A DNA stretch of 64,000 nucleotides from positions 1-64,000 of the forward strand of contig JAVBQA010000074.1 of assembly GCA_031549325.1 (NCBI GenBank), read 5' to 3'. The translations under genes were made by a program, and so were the position numbers. Positions 1 to 8,788 of this stretch are shown piece by piece. This stretch comes from JAJDGF01 sp031549325. GTDB taxonomy: Bacteria > Bacillota > Clostridia > Christensenellales > Aristaeellaceae. Every line of letters starts with the position of its first letter. The first letter of the stretch is position 1. Under the pieces are notes generated by a model that saw only the letters and a list, made by a program, of their open reading frames with translations, did no database searches and was not told the origin of the DNA.

Positions 1-467
1 AAAATCAGGTCATCCTCACGGATGTGACCGCGTTCAACCTGTCCGAACAGGTTCGCGACTGCATTCTGCTGCTGGAGGACAAGTGGTCGCCCAAGGGACT
101 TGACATCCAGGCCGATTTTGATGAACACATGGCCAATGCAAGCGAGGATCTGCTCAAGCAGGTTTGGATCAACCTGATCGACAACGCCATCAAGTTCGCA
201 CCCGAAGGCGGCGAGATCGGCATCGATATTTCTCAGTCAAAGGACGCGATCAGCGTGTCCATTCGCAACAATGGGCCGCAGATCAACGCGGAGGATCTGA
301 AGCGCGTGTTTAGCAAATACTGGCAGGGCGATACCTCCCACGCCTCTGAGGGTACGGGCATCGGGTTGTCCCTCGCCAAGCGAATCGTCGAGCTGCACAA
401 GGGCAGCATAAGCGCCACCAGTTCCCCCGAATGGACCGTTTTCACCGTACTATTGCCCATGGCCTAA
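1..467 (+). CDS. Sensor histidine kinase, C-terminal fragment (5' end outside window)
   Basis: The frame is open from the first bases of the window, so this is the 3' part of a longer gene and the GTG at 24 is internal. The visible part is a HATPase_c domain: an N box (LLKQVWINLIDNAIKFA), a G1-like segment (VSIRNNGPQI), an F box (VFSKYWQGD) and a G2 box (GTGIGLSLAKRIVELHKG), ending in a typical short strand. It would bind ATP and phosphorylate a histidine in the missing upstream part. The response regulator is presumably further upstream. The HTSEGTG-type F/G2 spacing resembles single-membrane Firmicutes sensor kinases; the ligand cannot be judged. A hairpin follows the stop codon. Confidence 0.9.
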   Translation, partial: NQVILTDVTAFNLSEQVRDCILLLEDKWSPKGLDIQADFDEHMANASEDLLKQVWINLIDNAIKFAPEGGEIGIDISQSKDAISVSIRNNGPQINAEDLKRVFSKYWQGDTSHASEGTGIGLSLAKRIVELHKGSISATSSPEWTVFTVLLPMA

Positions 468-487
468 AAAACGAAAATCAATCAGAG

Positions 488-520
488 CGTCGCCGCGAAT
501 TAACGCAGCGGCGCGTTTTG
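488..520 (+). terminator. Rho-independent terminator after the histidine kinase
   Basis: A GC stem (CGCCGC at 491-496 with GCGGCG at 508-513) is followed by TTTTGTTT. It separates the kinase from the ABC exporter genes. Confidence 0.6.
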
Positions 521-582
521 TTTCGTTTGAGTTTAGGATTGGACGTTATCATGGTTTCAGTAAGACGGAGGGAGCAATCGAA

Positions 583-2337
583 ATGCTGAAACTATTCAAG
601 AAACTGACCGCGCTGGAATGGCTGCTCGCTGGGATGTCACTGCTGTTCATCGTGGCGCAGGTGTGGTTGGATCTGAAGCTGCCGGACTATATGAGCCAGA
701 TCACCATGCTCATCCAGACTCAGGGCAGCGCCATGAACGACATTCTCGCATCGGGCGGCAGAATGCTGCTGTGCGCACTGGGCAGCCTGGGCGCATCGGT
801 GGTTGTATCGGTGTTCTCCGCGAAGATCGCGGCCAACTTCGGCGCTCGGCTCAGGGAGCGGCTGTTTGACAAGGTGCAGTCGTTCTCCATGGAGGAAATC
901 GGGCACTTCTCCACGGCCAGCCTGATCACAAGGTCCACCAACGACATCACGCAGATTCAGAACATCGTGGTCATGGGCCTGCAGGCGATGATCAAAGCGC
1001 CGATCCTGGCCGTGTGGGCCATCATGAAGATCGCCGGGAAGAGCTGGCAGTGGACGATGACCACTGGGGTGGCGGTACTGGTCCTCATCGTGGTGGTCGG
1101 CACCTGCATCCTGCTGATGATGCCCAAGATGAAGCGGCTCCAGCAGCTCACCGACGAGCTGAACCATGTGACCCGCGAAAACCTCACCGGCCTGAAGGTG
1201 GTGCGCGCCTACAACGCCGAGGCCTACCAGGAGCGCAAGTTCGAGACCGCCAACGAACAACTCACGGACGCGAACCTGTACTCCAACCGCGTGTCGGCGT
1301 TCATGATGCCGACCATCCAGATGGTGATGAGCGGGCTGACGCTGGCGATCTACTGGGTGGGCGCGGTGCTGATCCAGAACGCGGGCGCGGCATCCAAGAT
1401 TGCGCTGTTCTCGGATATGGTGGTGTTCTCCTCCTACGCGATGCAGGTTGTCATGGCGTTCATGATGCTGATCATGATCTTCATCATGCTGCCCCGCGCA
1501 CAGGTTGCAGGCAAGCGCATCCTGGAGGTGCTGGAGACCGAACCCTCCATCAAGGATGGACACATTCAGAATCTGCCCAACGCCATCAAGGGCGAGGTCG
1601 AATTCCGAAACGTGAGCTTCAAGTACCCGGACGCCGAGGAGTATGTGCTGCGCGACATCACATTCACGGCGCACCAGGGCGAGACCATGGCGCTCATCGG
1701 CTCTACAGGCTGCGGCAAGAGTACCGCCATCAACCTGATCCCACGCTTCTACGATGTCTCGGAGGGCGAGGTACGGGTGGACGGGATCAACGTCAAGGAC
1801 TACACGCAGCACGAGTTGCACAACAAGATCGGCTATGTGTCCCAGCGCGCCACGCTGTTCGGCGGCACGGTCAAGTCCAATGTATCCTACGGTGACAACG
1901 GCAAGCCAGCCTATGACTACGACGTGGTGGATGCGGTCTACACCGCGCAGGCTGCGGACTTCGTGGAGAACATGGAGGACGACTACAACGGCTTCATCGC
2001 CCAAGGCGGCTCGAACCTGTCCGGCGGTCAGAAGCAGCGACTCAGCATCGCCCGCGCCATCCACCGCCGCCCGGAGATTTTCATCTTCGATGACTCGTTC
2101 TCCGCGCTGGACTACAAGACGGACAGGAAGCTCAGGGAAGCGCTGAAGAAGGACTGCGCCGCTTCCACCAAGATCATCGTCGCGCAGCGCATCGGCACCA
2201 TCATGAACGCCGACCAGATCATCGTGCTGGACGAGGGTCGCATCGCGGGCATGGGCACCCATAACGAGCTGATGGACAACTGCGAGGTCTACCAGCAGAT
2301 CGCGTACTCACAATTGTCAAAGGAGGAACTTGCGTAA
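583..2337 (+). CDS. ABC exporter subunit with degenerate nucleotide-binding site (heterodimer half A)
   Basis: A 584-residue half-transporter with about six N-terminal membrane segments (residues 1-320) followed by an ABC ATPase. Walker A (GSTGCGKST) is near residue 373 and the signature LSGGQKQR near 479. The Walker B end reads IFIFDDSFSALD, with Asp where the catalytic Glu normally sits, and the switch region is VAQRIGTI, with Gln in place of His. These are the marks of the degenerate partner in heterodimeric exporters such as TM287/288 or BmrCD (family knowledge). The next gene supplies the canonical partner. Start ATG 583 follows an AGACGGAGGGAG ribosome site. It probably exports a drug, lipid or peptide; the substrate is unknown. 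Confidence 0.93.
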   Translation: MLKLFKKLTALEWLLAGMSLLFIVAQVWLDLKLPDYMSQITMLIQTQGSAMNDILASGGRMLLCALGSLGASVVVSVFSAKIAANFGARLRERLFDKVQSFSMEEIGHFSTASLITRSTNDITQIQNIVVMGLQAMIKAPILAVWAIMKIAGKSWQWTMTTGVAVLVLIVVVGTCILLMMPKMKRLQQLTDELNHVTRENLTGLKVVRAYNAEAYQERKFETANEQLTDANLYSNRVSAFMMPTIQMVMSGLTLAIYWVGAVLIQNAGAASKIALFSDMVVFSSYAMQVVMAFMMLIMIFIMLPRAQVAGKRILEVLETEPSIKDGHIQNLPNAIKGEVEFRNVSFKYPDAEEYVLRDITFTAHQGETMALIGSTGCGKSTAINLIPRFYDVSEGEVRVDGINVKDYTQHELHNKIGYVSQRATLFGGTVKSNVSYGDNGKPAYDYDVVDAVYTAQAADFVENMEDDYNGFIAQGGSNLSGGQKQRLSIARAIHRRPEIFIFDDSFSALDYKTDRKLREALKKDCAASTKIIVAQRIGTIMNADQIIVLDEGRIAGMGTHNELMDNCEVYQQIAYSQLSKEELA

Positions 2338-4190
2338 TGGCTAGGGATGAATATAAGCTGGGTCAAAACAACCAGCAACAGAAAAAGCAGCAAATGGGAC
2401 CGCCAGAACCCGGCATGGGTGGCGGCGGTGGAGAGAAGGCCAAGGACTTCTCGGCTACCTGGGGCAAGTTACTGAACTATTGTAAGCAATCTTGGGGCGT
2501 CATGATCGCAGCGCTGATCTGCGCAGCGGCGGGCACTGTGCTGACGCTCGTCGGACCTGACAAGCTGTCCGAACTGACCGACCTGATCCAGAACGGCCTG
2601 ATGACAGGCATTGACCTGACTGCCGTCACTAAGATTGGTTTGACATTGGTCGTGCTGTATGGGCTTGGCACCCTGCTCTCGCTGGTGCAGGGATGGGTCA
2701 TGGCCACGGTCACACAGCGGGTGTCAAAGCGGCTGCGATCAGACATCTCCACCAAGATCAACCGGCTGCCCATCTCCTACTACAACCGGACCACCACCGG
2801 TGACGTGCTGTCTCGCGTTACCAACGACGTGGACACCATCGGCCAGAGCCTGAACCAGAGCCTGACGCAGATCGTGACCTCCATCACCTCGGTGATCGGC
2901 ATTTTGATCATGATGTTCCTGATCAGCTGGCAGCTGACGCTGATCGCGCTGTGCATTCTGCCGCTGTCGGCCATCGCGGTGAGCTTCATCATCAAGTCGT
3001 CCCAGAAATACTTCCGCCAGCAGCAGGAATACCTGGGGCATGTGAACGGCCACATCGAGGAGATGTACGGCAGCCACGTGGTGGTGAAGGCGTTCGGCGG
3101 CGAGGAGGAATCCGAAAAGACATTCAACCGGCACAACGACACGCTGTACCACTCGGCCTGGAAGGCCAGCTTTCTCAGCGGCCTGATGATGCCCATCACC
3201 GGGTTCATCGGAAACCTGGGGTATGTGGCCATCTGCATCATGGGCGGTTACTACGCGGTGACCGGCCGGATGACCGTCGGCGGCATCCAGAGCTTCATTC
3301 AGTATGTGCGCCAGTTCACCCAGCCCATCAGCCAGCTGGCCAACGTGGGCAACGTGATGCAGCAGCTGGCCGCCGCGGCCGAGCGCGTGTTTGAGTTCCT
3401 GGGCCAGCCGGACGAGGTGCCGGACAAGGTAGATCCGGTGCATCTGCCCGAGATCACGGGCAGCGTGGGCTTTGAGCATGTGAAGTTTGGCTACACCCCG
3501 GACACGCCGGTCATCCGCGATTTCAGCGCCCAGGTCAGCCCCGGCCAGAAGGTGGCCATCGTCGGGCCGACAGGCGCCGGCAAGACCACGATCGTCAAGC
3601 TTCTGATGCGGTTCTACGACGTGGACGGCGGCAGGATCACCGTGGACGGCCACGACATCCGCGACTTCACGCGGGAGGAGCTCAGGGGCGACTTCGGCAT
3701 GGTGCTGCAGGAGACCTGGCTGTTCAACGGCACCATCCAGGACAACATCCGCTACGGCAAGCTCGACGCCTCGGAGGCCGACATCCGGCGGGCCGCCAAG
3801 GCCGCGCAGGTGGACTACTTCATCCGTACCCAGCCGGACGGCTACAATATGGTGCTGAACGAGGAGGCTTCAAACGTCTCCCAGGGCCAGAAACAGCTGC
3901 TGACCATCGCCCGCGCGATCCTGGCGGATCCCAAAATCCTGATTCTGGATGAGGCCACCAGCTCGGTCGATACGAGAACCGAGGTGCTGATCCAGAAAGC
4001 CATGGACAACCTGATGCACGGGCGCACCAGCTTCGTGATCGCGCATCGGCTGTCCACGATCAAGAACGCCGACCTGATCCTGTGCATGGATGGCGGCGAC
4101 ATCGTGGAACAGGGCACGCATGAGGAGCTGCTGAGTAAGGGCGGGTTCTACGCCAAGCTGTACAACAGCCAGTTCGAGCAGGCCGGCTAA
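2337..4190 (+). CDS. ABC exporter subunit with canonical nucleotide-binding site (heterodimer half B)
   Basis: A 617-residue half-transporter. Its ATG shares one base with the stop codon of the preceding gene (TAATG), so the two are translationally coupled. The N-terminal 40 residues are polar, rich in Gln, Gly and Pro, and probably cytosolic. Six membrane segments follow, then an ABC ATPase with Walker A GPTGAGKTT, signature VSQGQKQL, Walker B LILDEATSSVD with an intact Glu, and switch His (IAHRLSTI). The intact site here and the degenerate one upstream together indicate an asymmetric heterodimeric exporter. No regulator gene is adjacent inside the window. Confidence 0.94.
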   Translation: MARDEYKLGQNNQQQKKQQMGPPEPGMGGGGGEKAKDFSATWGKLLNYCKQSWGVMIAALICAAAGTVLTLVGPDKLSELTDLIQNGLMTGIDLTAVTKIGLTLVVLYGLGTLLSLVQGWVMATVTQRVSKRLRSDISTKINRLPISYYNRTTTGDVLSRVTNDVDTIGQSLNQSLTQIVTSITSVIGILIMMFLISWQLTLIALCILPLSAIAVSFIIKSSQKYFRQQQEYLGHVNGHIEEMYGSHVVVKAFGGEEESEKTFNRHNDTLYHSAWKASFLSGLMMPITGFIGNLGYVAICIMGGYYAVTGRMTVGGIQSFIQYVRQFTQPISQLANVGNVMQQLAAAAERVFEFLGQPDEVPDKVDPVHLPEITGSVGFEHVKFGYTPDTPVIRDFSAQVSPGQKVAIVGPTGAGKTTIVKLLMRFYDVDGGRITVDGHDIRDFTREELRGDFGMVLQETWLFNGTIQDNIRYGKLDASEADIRRAAKAAQVDYFIRTQPDGYNMVLNEEASNVSQGQKQLLTIARAILADPKILILDEATSSVDTRTEVLIQKAMDNLMHGRTSFVIAHRLSTIKNADLILCMDGGDIVEQGTHEELLSKGGFYAKLYNSQFEQAG

Positions 4191-4207
4191 AGCTTCGGGC
4201 AAACACA

Positions 4208-4237
4208 GGCGGGGGGCCGGGGTCCTTGCGCCCCGCC
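4208..4237. other. GC-rich hairpin downstream of the ABC exporter pair
   Basis: GGCGGGG (4208-4214) can pair with CCCCGCC (4231-4237). There is no T tract, so this is at best a weak or factor-dependent terminator between the convergent genes ending at 4190 and 4283. Confidence 0.3.
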
Positions 4238-4250
4238 GCGCCCCGCTTTG

Positions 4251-4283
4251 CGCTTTGGAGGCGTTACTATTTTTCATTGGTAT
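4251..4283 (-). repeat. Solo end of a MITE-like repeat (second copy at 49834-49992)
   Basis: These 33 bases are an exact reverse complement of 49834-49866, the left end of the element described there. They include the 22-base terminal repeat (4262-4283) plus 11 internal bases; similarity stops at 4250. The repeat abuts and shares one base with the stop codon (4283-4285) of the permease gene on the minus strand. In both copies the terminal TACCAAT is preceded by TAA, matching a possible 3-bp target site. Confidence 0.8.
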
Positions 4284-5251
4284 TACCGTTCTTCCCGGAA
4301 GTAGTTCACCCCGCAGCCCTTGGGCTGCGCGTGATTCTTTGACATCCGGATCGAGCTAACCACCAGCACCAGCGCGGTCGCGACAAACGGCAGCATGGAG
4401 AAAATCGCCGTGGGGACCTTCACCGCGCCCGCGGGCAGATACAGCCTGAGCACGCTCAGCGCGCCGAACACCAGCGCGCCCAGCATCGCCCGGTAAGGGC
4501 TCCAGCTGGCGAAGATCACCAGCGCCACCGCGATCCAGCCCAGGCCGTTGATGCAGTTGTGCGTCCACGCACCGCCGCAGGTGACCAGCGACACATACGC
4601 CCCGCCCAGCCCGCACAGCCCGCCGCCGATCAGGATGTTCACATACTTGTATCGCGACACGTTGATGCCCGCCGCGTCCGCAGCGCCCGGATTCTCCCCC
4701 ACAGCGCGCAGATTCAGGCCGCGCCGCGTGTGGTACAGGTAGACGCCCATGGCGATCGCGGCGAAAAAGCCCATGTACACGAACAGGTTGTGCGAGAACA
4801 GCAGCTTGCCCACCGCCGACAGCTCGCTGAGCCAGCCCATGTCGATCGCCTGAAACTGCGCCTTGGCCGCTTCGGACAGGATCGCCGAGCCGGACGGCGA
4901 GTTCAGCATCATGTTTTCGCCGATGAAGTTGGCGAAGCCCGTGCCGAAGATGGTCAGCGTCAGGCCGGTCACGTTCTGGTTGGCCTTGAGCGTCACCGTC
5001 AGGAACGCGTAGATCAGCGCGCCCAGGCTCCCTGCCGCGAACGCGCACAGCAGGCCCACCGCGAAGCTGTTCGTAACATAGCAGCCCCAGAACCCCAGGA
5101 TCGCGCCCATGTACATCATGCCCTCGACGCCCAGGTTCAGGTTGCCCGCTCTCTCGGTCAGGATCTCGCCCAGCGTGCCAAACAGCAGCGGCAGTCCGGC
5201 CAGGATGGCGGCATAAAGGAAGTTGGTCAGAAAATACACCCAATCAGGCAT
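4283..5251 (-). CDS. BMP/nucleoside-type ABC transporter permease (second permease)
   Basis: A 322-residue, highly hydrophobic protein of the BPD_transp_2 class (as in B. subtilis NupQ/YufQ and RbsC-like permeases). The start is ATG 5251 (MPDWVYFL), preceded by GGAAGGAGGTGC; the longer open frame upstream is the tail of the neighbouring gene. Recognisable features are the NLGVEGMMYMGAILGF segment and the AVGENPGAADAAGI loop, which contacts the ATPase. It overlaps the upstream permease gene by 8 bases (ATGCCTGA). Together with the next two genes it would form the membrane channel and motor of an importer for nucleosides or related compounds. The stop codon adjoins a MITE-like repeat end. Confidence 0.92.
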   Translation of the reverse strand: MPDWVYFLTNFLYAAILAGLPLLFGTLGEILTERAGNLNLGVEGMMYMGAILGFWGCYVTNSFAVGLLCAFAAGSLGALIYAFLTVTLKANQNVTGLTLTIFGTGFANFIGENMMLNSPSGSAILSEAAKAQFQAIDMGWLSELSAVGKLLFSHNLFVYMGFFAAIAMGVYLYHTRRGLNLRAVGENPGAADAAGINVSRYKYVNILIGGGLCGLGGAYVSLVTCGGAWTHNCINGLGWIAVALVIFASWSPYRAMLGALVFGALSVLRLYLPAGAVKVPTAIFSMLPFVATALVLVVSSIRMSKNHAQPKGCGVNYFREER

Positions 5252-6356
5252 GGCTCGCACCTCCTTCCGGCGCGGTCGCGAGCGCCTGGCGCCACACCAC
5301 CCGGTAGCTGATGAAGAACTCGGACCCCAGCACAAAGAACAGGATCACGCCCTGCAGCACCATGGACGCCGCCGGAGAAATGTTGTGGATGGACTGGATC
5401 GTGCCCGCGCCCTTCTCAAGGCACGCAAACAGGGTCGACGTGATCAGGATGCCCACCGGGCTGAGCCGGGACAGCCAGGCCACCGTGATCGCGGTGAACC
5501 CGACGCCGCCCGCCACGGTATCGGTGAGGGTGCGGTCCGCGCCGCTGGCCTGCAGCATGCCCGCCAGCCCGCAGATGGCCGCGCTGATGCCCATGGTGCG
5601 CAGAATAATCTTGAACACGTTCATGCCCGCGTAGCGCGCGGTGTTTTCGTTTTCGCCGACGACGGTCAGCTCGTAGCCCTGCTTGGTGTAGCGCAGATAC
5701 CAGAACGCCAACGCGACCAGCGCCAGCGCCACGATCCAGCCCGCGTGCACGCCCAGCACCTGCGGCATGCGCGCCACCTTATCGAACATGGGCACCTTGG
5801 GAAAGCCGGACTTGGGGTCCTTCCACGGGCCTTCCCGCAGATACTGGATGATGTAGAGCGCCACGTAGTTCATCATCAGCGTGAACAGCGTCTCGTTGGT
5901 GCCAAACCGCGCCTTGAAGAACGCCGGGATGACGCCAAACAGCGCGCCCGCCAGCATGCCGATCAGCGCCATCGAGATCAGCAACACCGGCTGGGGCCAG
6001 TGCGCGCAATACAGCGCCAGGAAGGACGCCGCAATGGCGCCCACCGAGATCTGCCCCTCGGCGCCGATGTTCCAAAACCGCATCTTAAACGCCAGCGTGA
6101 TGCCGATGGAGGTGATGCACAGCGGGATCGCCAGCTTGACGGTCTCGCGCACATTGGACGCGGTGCCTGTCGCGCCATGGATCATGGTGCCGTACACCGC
6201 AAAGGGATTGTTGCCCAGCGCCCAGATGAACAGCCCGCCCGTCACCAGCGCCAGCGCCACCGCCAGCAGCCGCATCAGCATGGCTGTGCGCTGCGGAAGC
6301 TCGGCGCGTTTGACGATGTGCACCGGGAAGGCGCTAGAAAATGTGCCTCTAACCAA
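5244..6356 (-). CDS. BMP/nucleoside-type ABC transporter permease (first permease)
   Basis: About 370 residues with a cytosolic N-terminus and roughly eight to ten membrane segments. Family marks are FKMRFWNIGAEGQISVG and the coupling loop VVGENENTARYAGMN. The first possible start is a TTG at 6356 that overlaps the ATPase stop (TTGGTTAG) and lies 9 bases after GGAGGAGG; a GTG further in, or the ATG before LMRLLAVAL, are alternatives. It pairs with the permease encoded downstream as NupP/NupQ-type subunits. It is part of a three-gene operon with overlapping ends and no binding protein gene; the closest candidate is at 50077-51174. Confidence 0.9.
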   Translation of the reverse strand: MVRGTFSSAFPVHIVKRAELPQRTAMLMRLLAVALALVTGGLFIWALGNNPFAVYGTMIHGATGTASNVRETVKLAIPLCITSIGITLAFKMRFWNIGAEGQISVGAIAASFLALYCAHWPQPVLLISMALIGMLAGALFGVIPAFFKARFGTNETLFTLMMNYVALYIIQYLREGPWKDPKSGFPKVPMFDKVARMPQVLGVHAGWIVALALVALAFWYLRYTKQGYELTVVGENENTARYAGMNVFKIILRTMGISAAICGLAGMLQASGADRTLTDTVAGGVGFTAITVAWLSRLSPVGILITSTLFACLEKGAGTIQSIHNISPAASMVLQGVILFFVLGSEFFISYRVVWRQALATAPEGGASHA

Positions 6357-7890
6357 CCGCCATCGCCTCCTCCATCGTGTATCCTGTCATCATCAACCCC
6401 AGCTGTTCCTTGGTGGCGCCCCTGGCGTCCACGATGCCGGTGACCTTGCCGGAGCACAGCACCACGATCCGGTCGCACAGCTCCAGCAGCACGTCCAGAT
6501 CTTCGCCGATGAACAGCACGCCCACCCCTTGCTTCTTCTGCTCGTTGAGCAGCTTGTAGATGGTCATGGAGGAATGGATGTCCAGCCCGCGCACCGGGTA
6601 CGCGGTGATCAGGATGTGGGGGCCGCCCGCGATCTCGCGCCCCAGCAGCACCTTCTGCACATTGCCGCCCGACAGCTGCTTCACCGGGGTGTGGATGCCC
6701 GGGGTGTTGATGGACAGCCGCTGCACCAGCTCTTCGCTGAGTTTCTTCGCGGGCTTTCGGTCAAGCACCAGGCCGGATCGGTTCTGGCATTCCTTCAGCA
6801 GCATGTTGTCCACCATGCCCATGGAGCCGACCAGCCCCATGCCCAGCCGGTCTTCGGGAATGAAGCTCATGGAGACGCCGCGCTTGATGATCTGGCGGGT
6901 GGTCATGGTGAGCAGGTTGATGCCGTTGTGCAGGATCGCGCCGCCGCTGGCTTTCTGAAGCCCGACAATGGCCTCGCACAGCTCCTTCTGGCCGCTGCCC
7001 GCCACGCCCGCCACGCCCAGGATCTCGCCGCCCGAGAGCACAAAGCTGACCGCGTCCAGCATCTTGGCGCGGTCGTCGTTCAGCACGGTGAGCTGGCGCA
7101 CGTCCAGCAGGTTCGGAACGATCCGTTTGGACACGGCGCGCTCAATCGACAGATCCACCGAGTGGCCCACCATCAGCTCGGTCAGCTGGCGCGCGCTGGT
7201 CTCGCGCGTGTTCACCGTGGCCACCGAGCTGCCCTTGTGCAAAATGGTGACCCGGTCGGAGATGGACAGCACCTCGTTCAGCTTGTGGGTGATGATGATG
7301 ACCGCGCAGCCCTGCTCTCGCATGCGCCGCAGGATCACGAACAGTTTCTCGATCTCCTGCGGGGTGAGCACGGCGGTGGGTTCGTCCAGGATCAGGATTT
7401 TCGAGCCGCGGTACAGCACTTTCAGGATCTCAACCGTCTGCTTTTCGCCCACGGACAGCGTGTGGATTTTGCGGCCCAGCTCCACGCTCAGCTCGAACTG
7501 CTCGCAGATGTTCTGGATCTCGCGCTCCAGCTGCGCTGAGCTCATGCCCCTTCGGGATCTGGTGCCCAGCACGATGTTCTGAAGCACGGTCAAATTGTCC
7601 ACCAGCTTGAAGTGCTGATGGATCATGCCGATGCCCAGCGCGAGCGAGTCGTGGGGCGAGCGCAGCCGCGCCTCTTTGCCCTCGACCTTGATGGTGCCCC
7701 GGTCGGGGAAATACAGCCCGCCCAGCATGTTCATCAGCGTGGTCTTGCCTGAGCCGTTTTCCCCCAGCAGCGCCAGGATTTCCCCGTGGCGCAGGCTGAG
7801 ATCGATGTCTCGGTTGGCCTGAACCGGCCCGAACGACTTGCAGAGGCCCACAAGTTCGATTGCCAGCACGCTTTCGACAGGATTCGTCAA
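6349..7890 (-). CDS. BMP/nucleoside-type ABC transporter ATPase (two ABC domains)
   Basis: A 513-residue protein with two ABC cassettes, as in NupO/YufO and sugar ATPases such as RbsA. The first domain has an intact Walker A (GENGSGKTT), a signature beginning LSVGEKQ and Walker B LILDEPTAVL. The second domain is degenerate as usual for this class (GVAGSGQKEL; LSGGNVQKVLLGREI). The likely start is TTG 7890 after AGGCGGTG; a GTG a few codons later is possible. It would energise the two permeases encoded immediately downstream. A minus-strand promoter lies at 7923-7951. Confidence 0.93.
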   Translation of the reverse strand: MTNPVESVLAIELVGLCKSFGPVQANRDIDLSLRHGEILALLGENGSGKTTLMNMLGGLYFPDRGTIKVEGKEARLRSPHDSLALGIGMIHQHFKLVDNLTVLQNIVLGTRSRRGMSSAQLEREIQNICEQFELSVELGRKIHTLSVGEKQTVEILKVLYRGSKILILDEPTAVLTPQEIEKLFVILRRMREQGCAVIIITHKLNEVLSISDRVTILHKGSSVATVNTRETSARQLTELMVGHSVDLSIERAVSKRIVPNLLDVRQLTVLNDDRAKMLDAVSFVLSGGEILGVAGVAGSGQKELCEAIVGLQKASGGAILHNGINLLTMTTRQIIKRGVSMSFIPEDRLGMGLVGSMGMVDNMLLKECQNRSGLVLDRKPAKKLSEELVQRLSINTPGIHTPVKQLSGGNVQKVLLGREIAGGPHILITAYPVRGLDIHSSMTIYKLLNEQKKQGVGVLFIGEDLDVLLELCDRIVVLCSGKVTGIVDARGATKEQLGLMMTGYTMEEAMAVG

Positions 7891-7922
7891 GCAAACACCG
7901 CCTTTTGCCTGTGATTGCGCTC

Positions 7923-7951
7923 ATTGTATCATAAAACCATGAAGCTTTCCA
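7923..7951 (-). promoter_or_regulatory. Promoter for the BMP-type ABC operon
   Basis: On the minus strand TGGAAA (7946-7951) and TACAAT (7923-7928) are separated by 17 bases, placing the start site about 20-30 bases before the ATPase start. It is divergent from the scpB promoter. Confidence 0.55.
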
Positions 7952-7976
7952 TCGAATCTATGTTGAATGTTCGGAT

Positions 7977-8005
7977 TTGACAGCCGTGTTTTTTGGCCGT
8001 ATAAT
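7977..8005 (+). promoter_or_regulatory. Consensus sigma-A promoter for scpB
   Basis: TTGACA (7977-7982), a 17-base spacer, and TATAAT (8000-8005): both hexamers are perfect. Transcription should start near 8012, about 30 bases before the gene. Confidence 0.9.
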
Positions 8006-8042
8006 GATATGGATTGTGATTGATACGTATCGGGGGTTGCGC

Positions 8043-8585
8043 ATGGAAGACAGCCAGTTGAAGGCGATTATTGAGGCGATTCTGTTTGTGTCGGGGGATC
8101 CGATCCCCGTGGCGGACATCGCCCACTCGCTGAACATGACCACCGCCGAGCTGGAAGGCTCGGTGCAGCAGCTGAAAGACGACTACGATCTGGATAAGCG
8201 GGGGCTGCGGCTGAACCGGTTTGGCGGCAGCATTCAGCTGTCGATCCGGCCCGAGTACGCGCCCTACATCGAGCAGCTGCTGCAGCCCATCCAGAAGCAG
8301 AGCCTCAGCCAGGCGGCGCTCGAGACGCTGTCCATCGTCGCCTACCGCCAGCCGGTGACCAAGACGGACATCGAGTCGGTGCGCGGCGTGAAGTGCGACT
8401 ACTCGGTGCAGAGCCTGCTGAACAAGGGCATGATCCAGGAAGCCGGGCGCAAGGAAACGCTGGGCCGCCCGATTCTGTACGAGACGACCGAGAAGTTTTT
8501 GACGCATTTCGGCATTGAATCGCTTCAGGAACTGCCCGAGCAGGAGCAGGGCGCGCTGGAGAACCTGCCGGAGATCGGCGTATAA
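8043..8585 (+). CDS. scpB: Segregation and condensation protein B
   Basis: A 180-residue protein matching ScpB (winged-helix pair; KAIIEAILFVSGDPI near the N-terminus and ALETLSIVAYRQPVTK with SVRGVKCDYSVQSLL in the second domain). ScpB binds ScpA and the SMC ATPase and takes part in chromosome condensation and segregation. ATG 8043 is chosen because the conserved N-terminus begins there and a GGGGG site precedes it; the longer upstream frame would run through the promoter. Unusually, no scpA gene is adjacent: the neighbours are an ABC operon and a dehydrogenase, so the gene is monocistronic, ending in a strong terminator. Confidence 0.95.
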   Translation: MEDSQLKAIIEAILFVSGDPIPVADIAHSLNMTTAELEGSVQQLKDDYDLDKRGLRLNRFGGSIQLSIRPEYAPYIEQLLQPIQKQSLSQAALETLSIVAYRQPVTKTDIESVRGVKCDYSVQSLLNKGMIQEAGRKETLGRPILYETTEKFLTHFGIESLQELPEQEQGALENLPEIGV

Positions 8586-8676
8586 CCGCGAATGCGCGCA
8601 CGCGGGGATCCCGAAAGGGCATGACGCCGCTTGGCAGGGCTCTCAGGGGCCGCGCCCCTGGGCTTGATGTTAAGAG

Positions 8677-8719
8677 GGACCCCGTCTGATGGCCGTTGCC
8701 GTCAGACGGGGTCCTTTTT
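8677..8719 (+). terminator. Strong terminator after scpB
   Basis: A 13-bp perfect stem (8677-8689 with 8702-8714) followed by TTTTT. A GC-rich stretch (8586-8676) precedes it and holds nothing else recognisable. Confidence 0.9.
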
Positions 8720-8788
8720 GAACCGTCGGGCTGCGCGCTCCGTGGGGCTGAACTCCGGCGGGCGCTTGGCTCCGAGCCACTCCCGGGG

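Noticed and set aside
637..2262. Long open frame (541 codons) antisense to the first ABC exporter gene
   Set aside because: It is the complement of a well-conserved ABC gene in a GC-rich genome and has His/Asp/Arg-rich composition with no motif; such antisense frames recur opposite most genes here.
4191..4250. Other half of the MITE-like element next to the 4251-4283 end
   Set aside because: No match to the right end or interior of the 49834-49992 copy was found; only the 33-base end is present.
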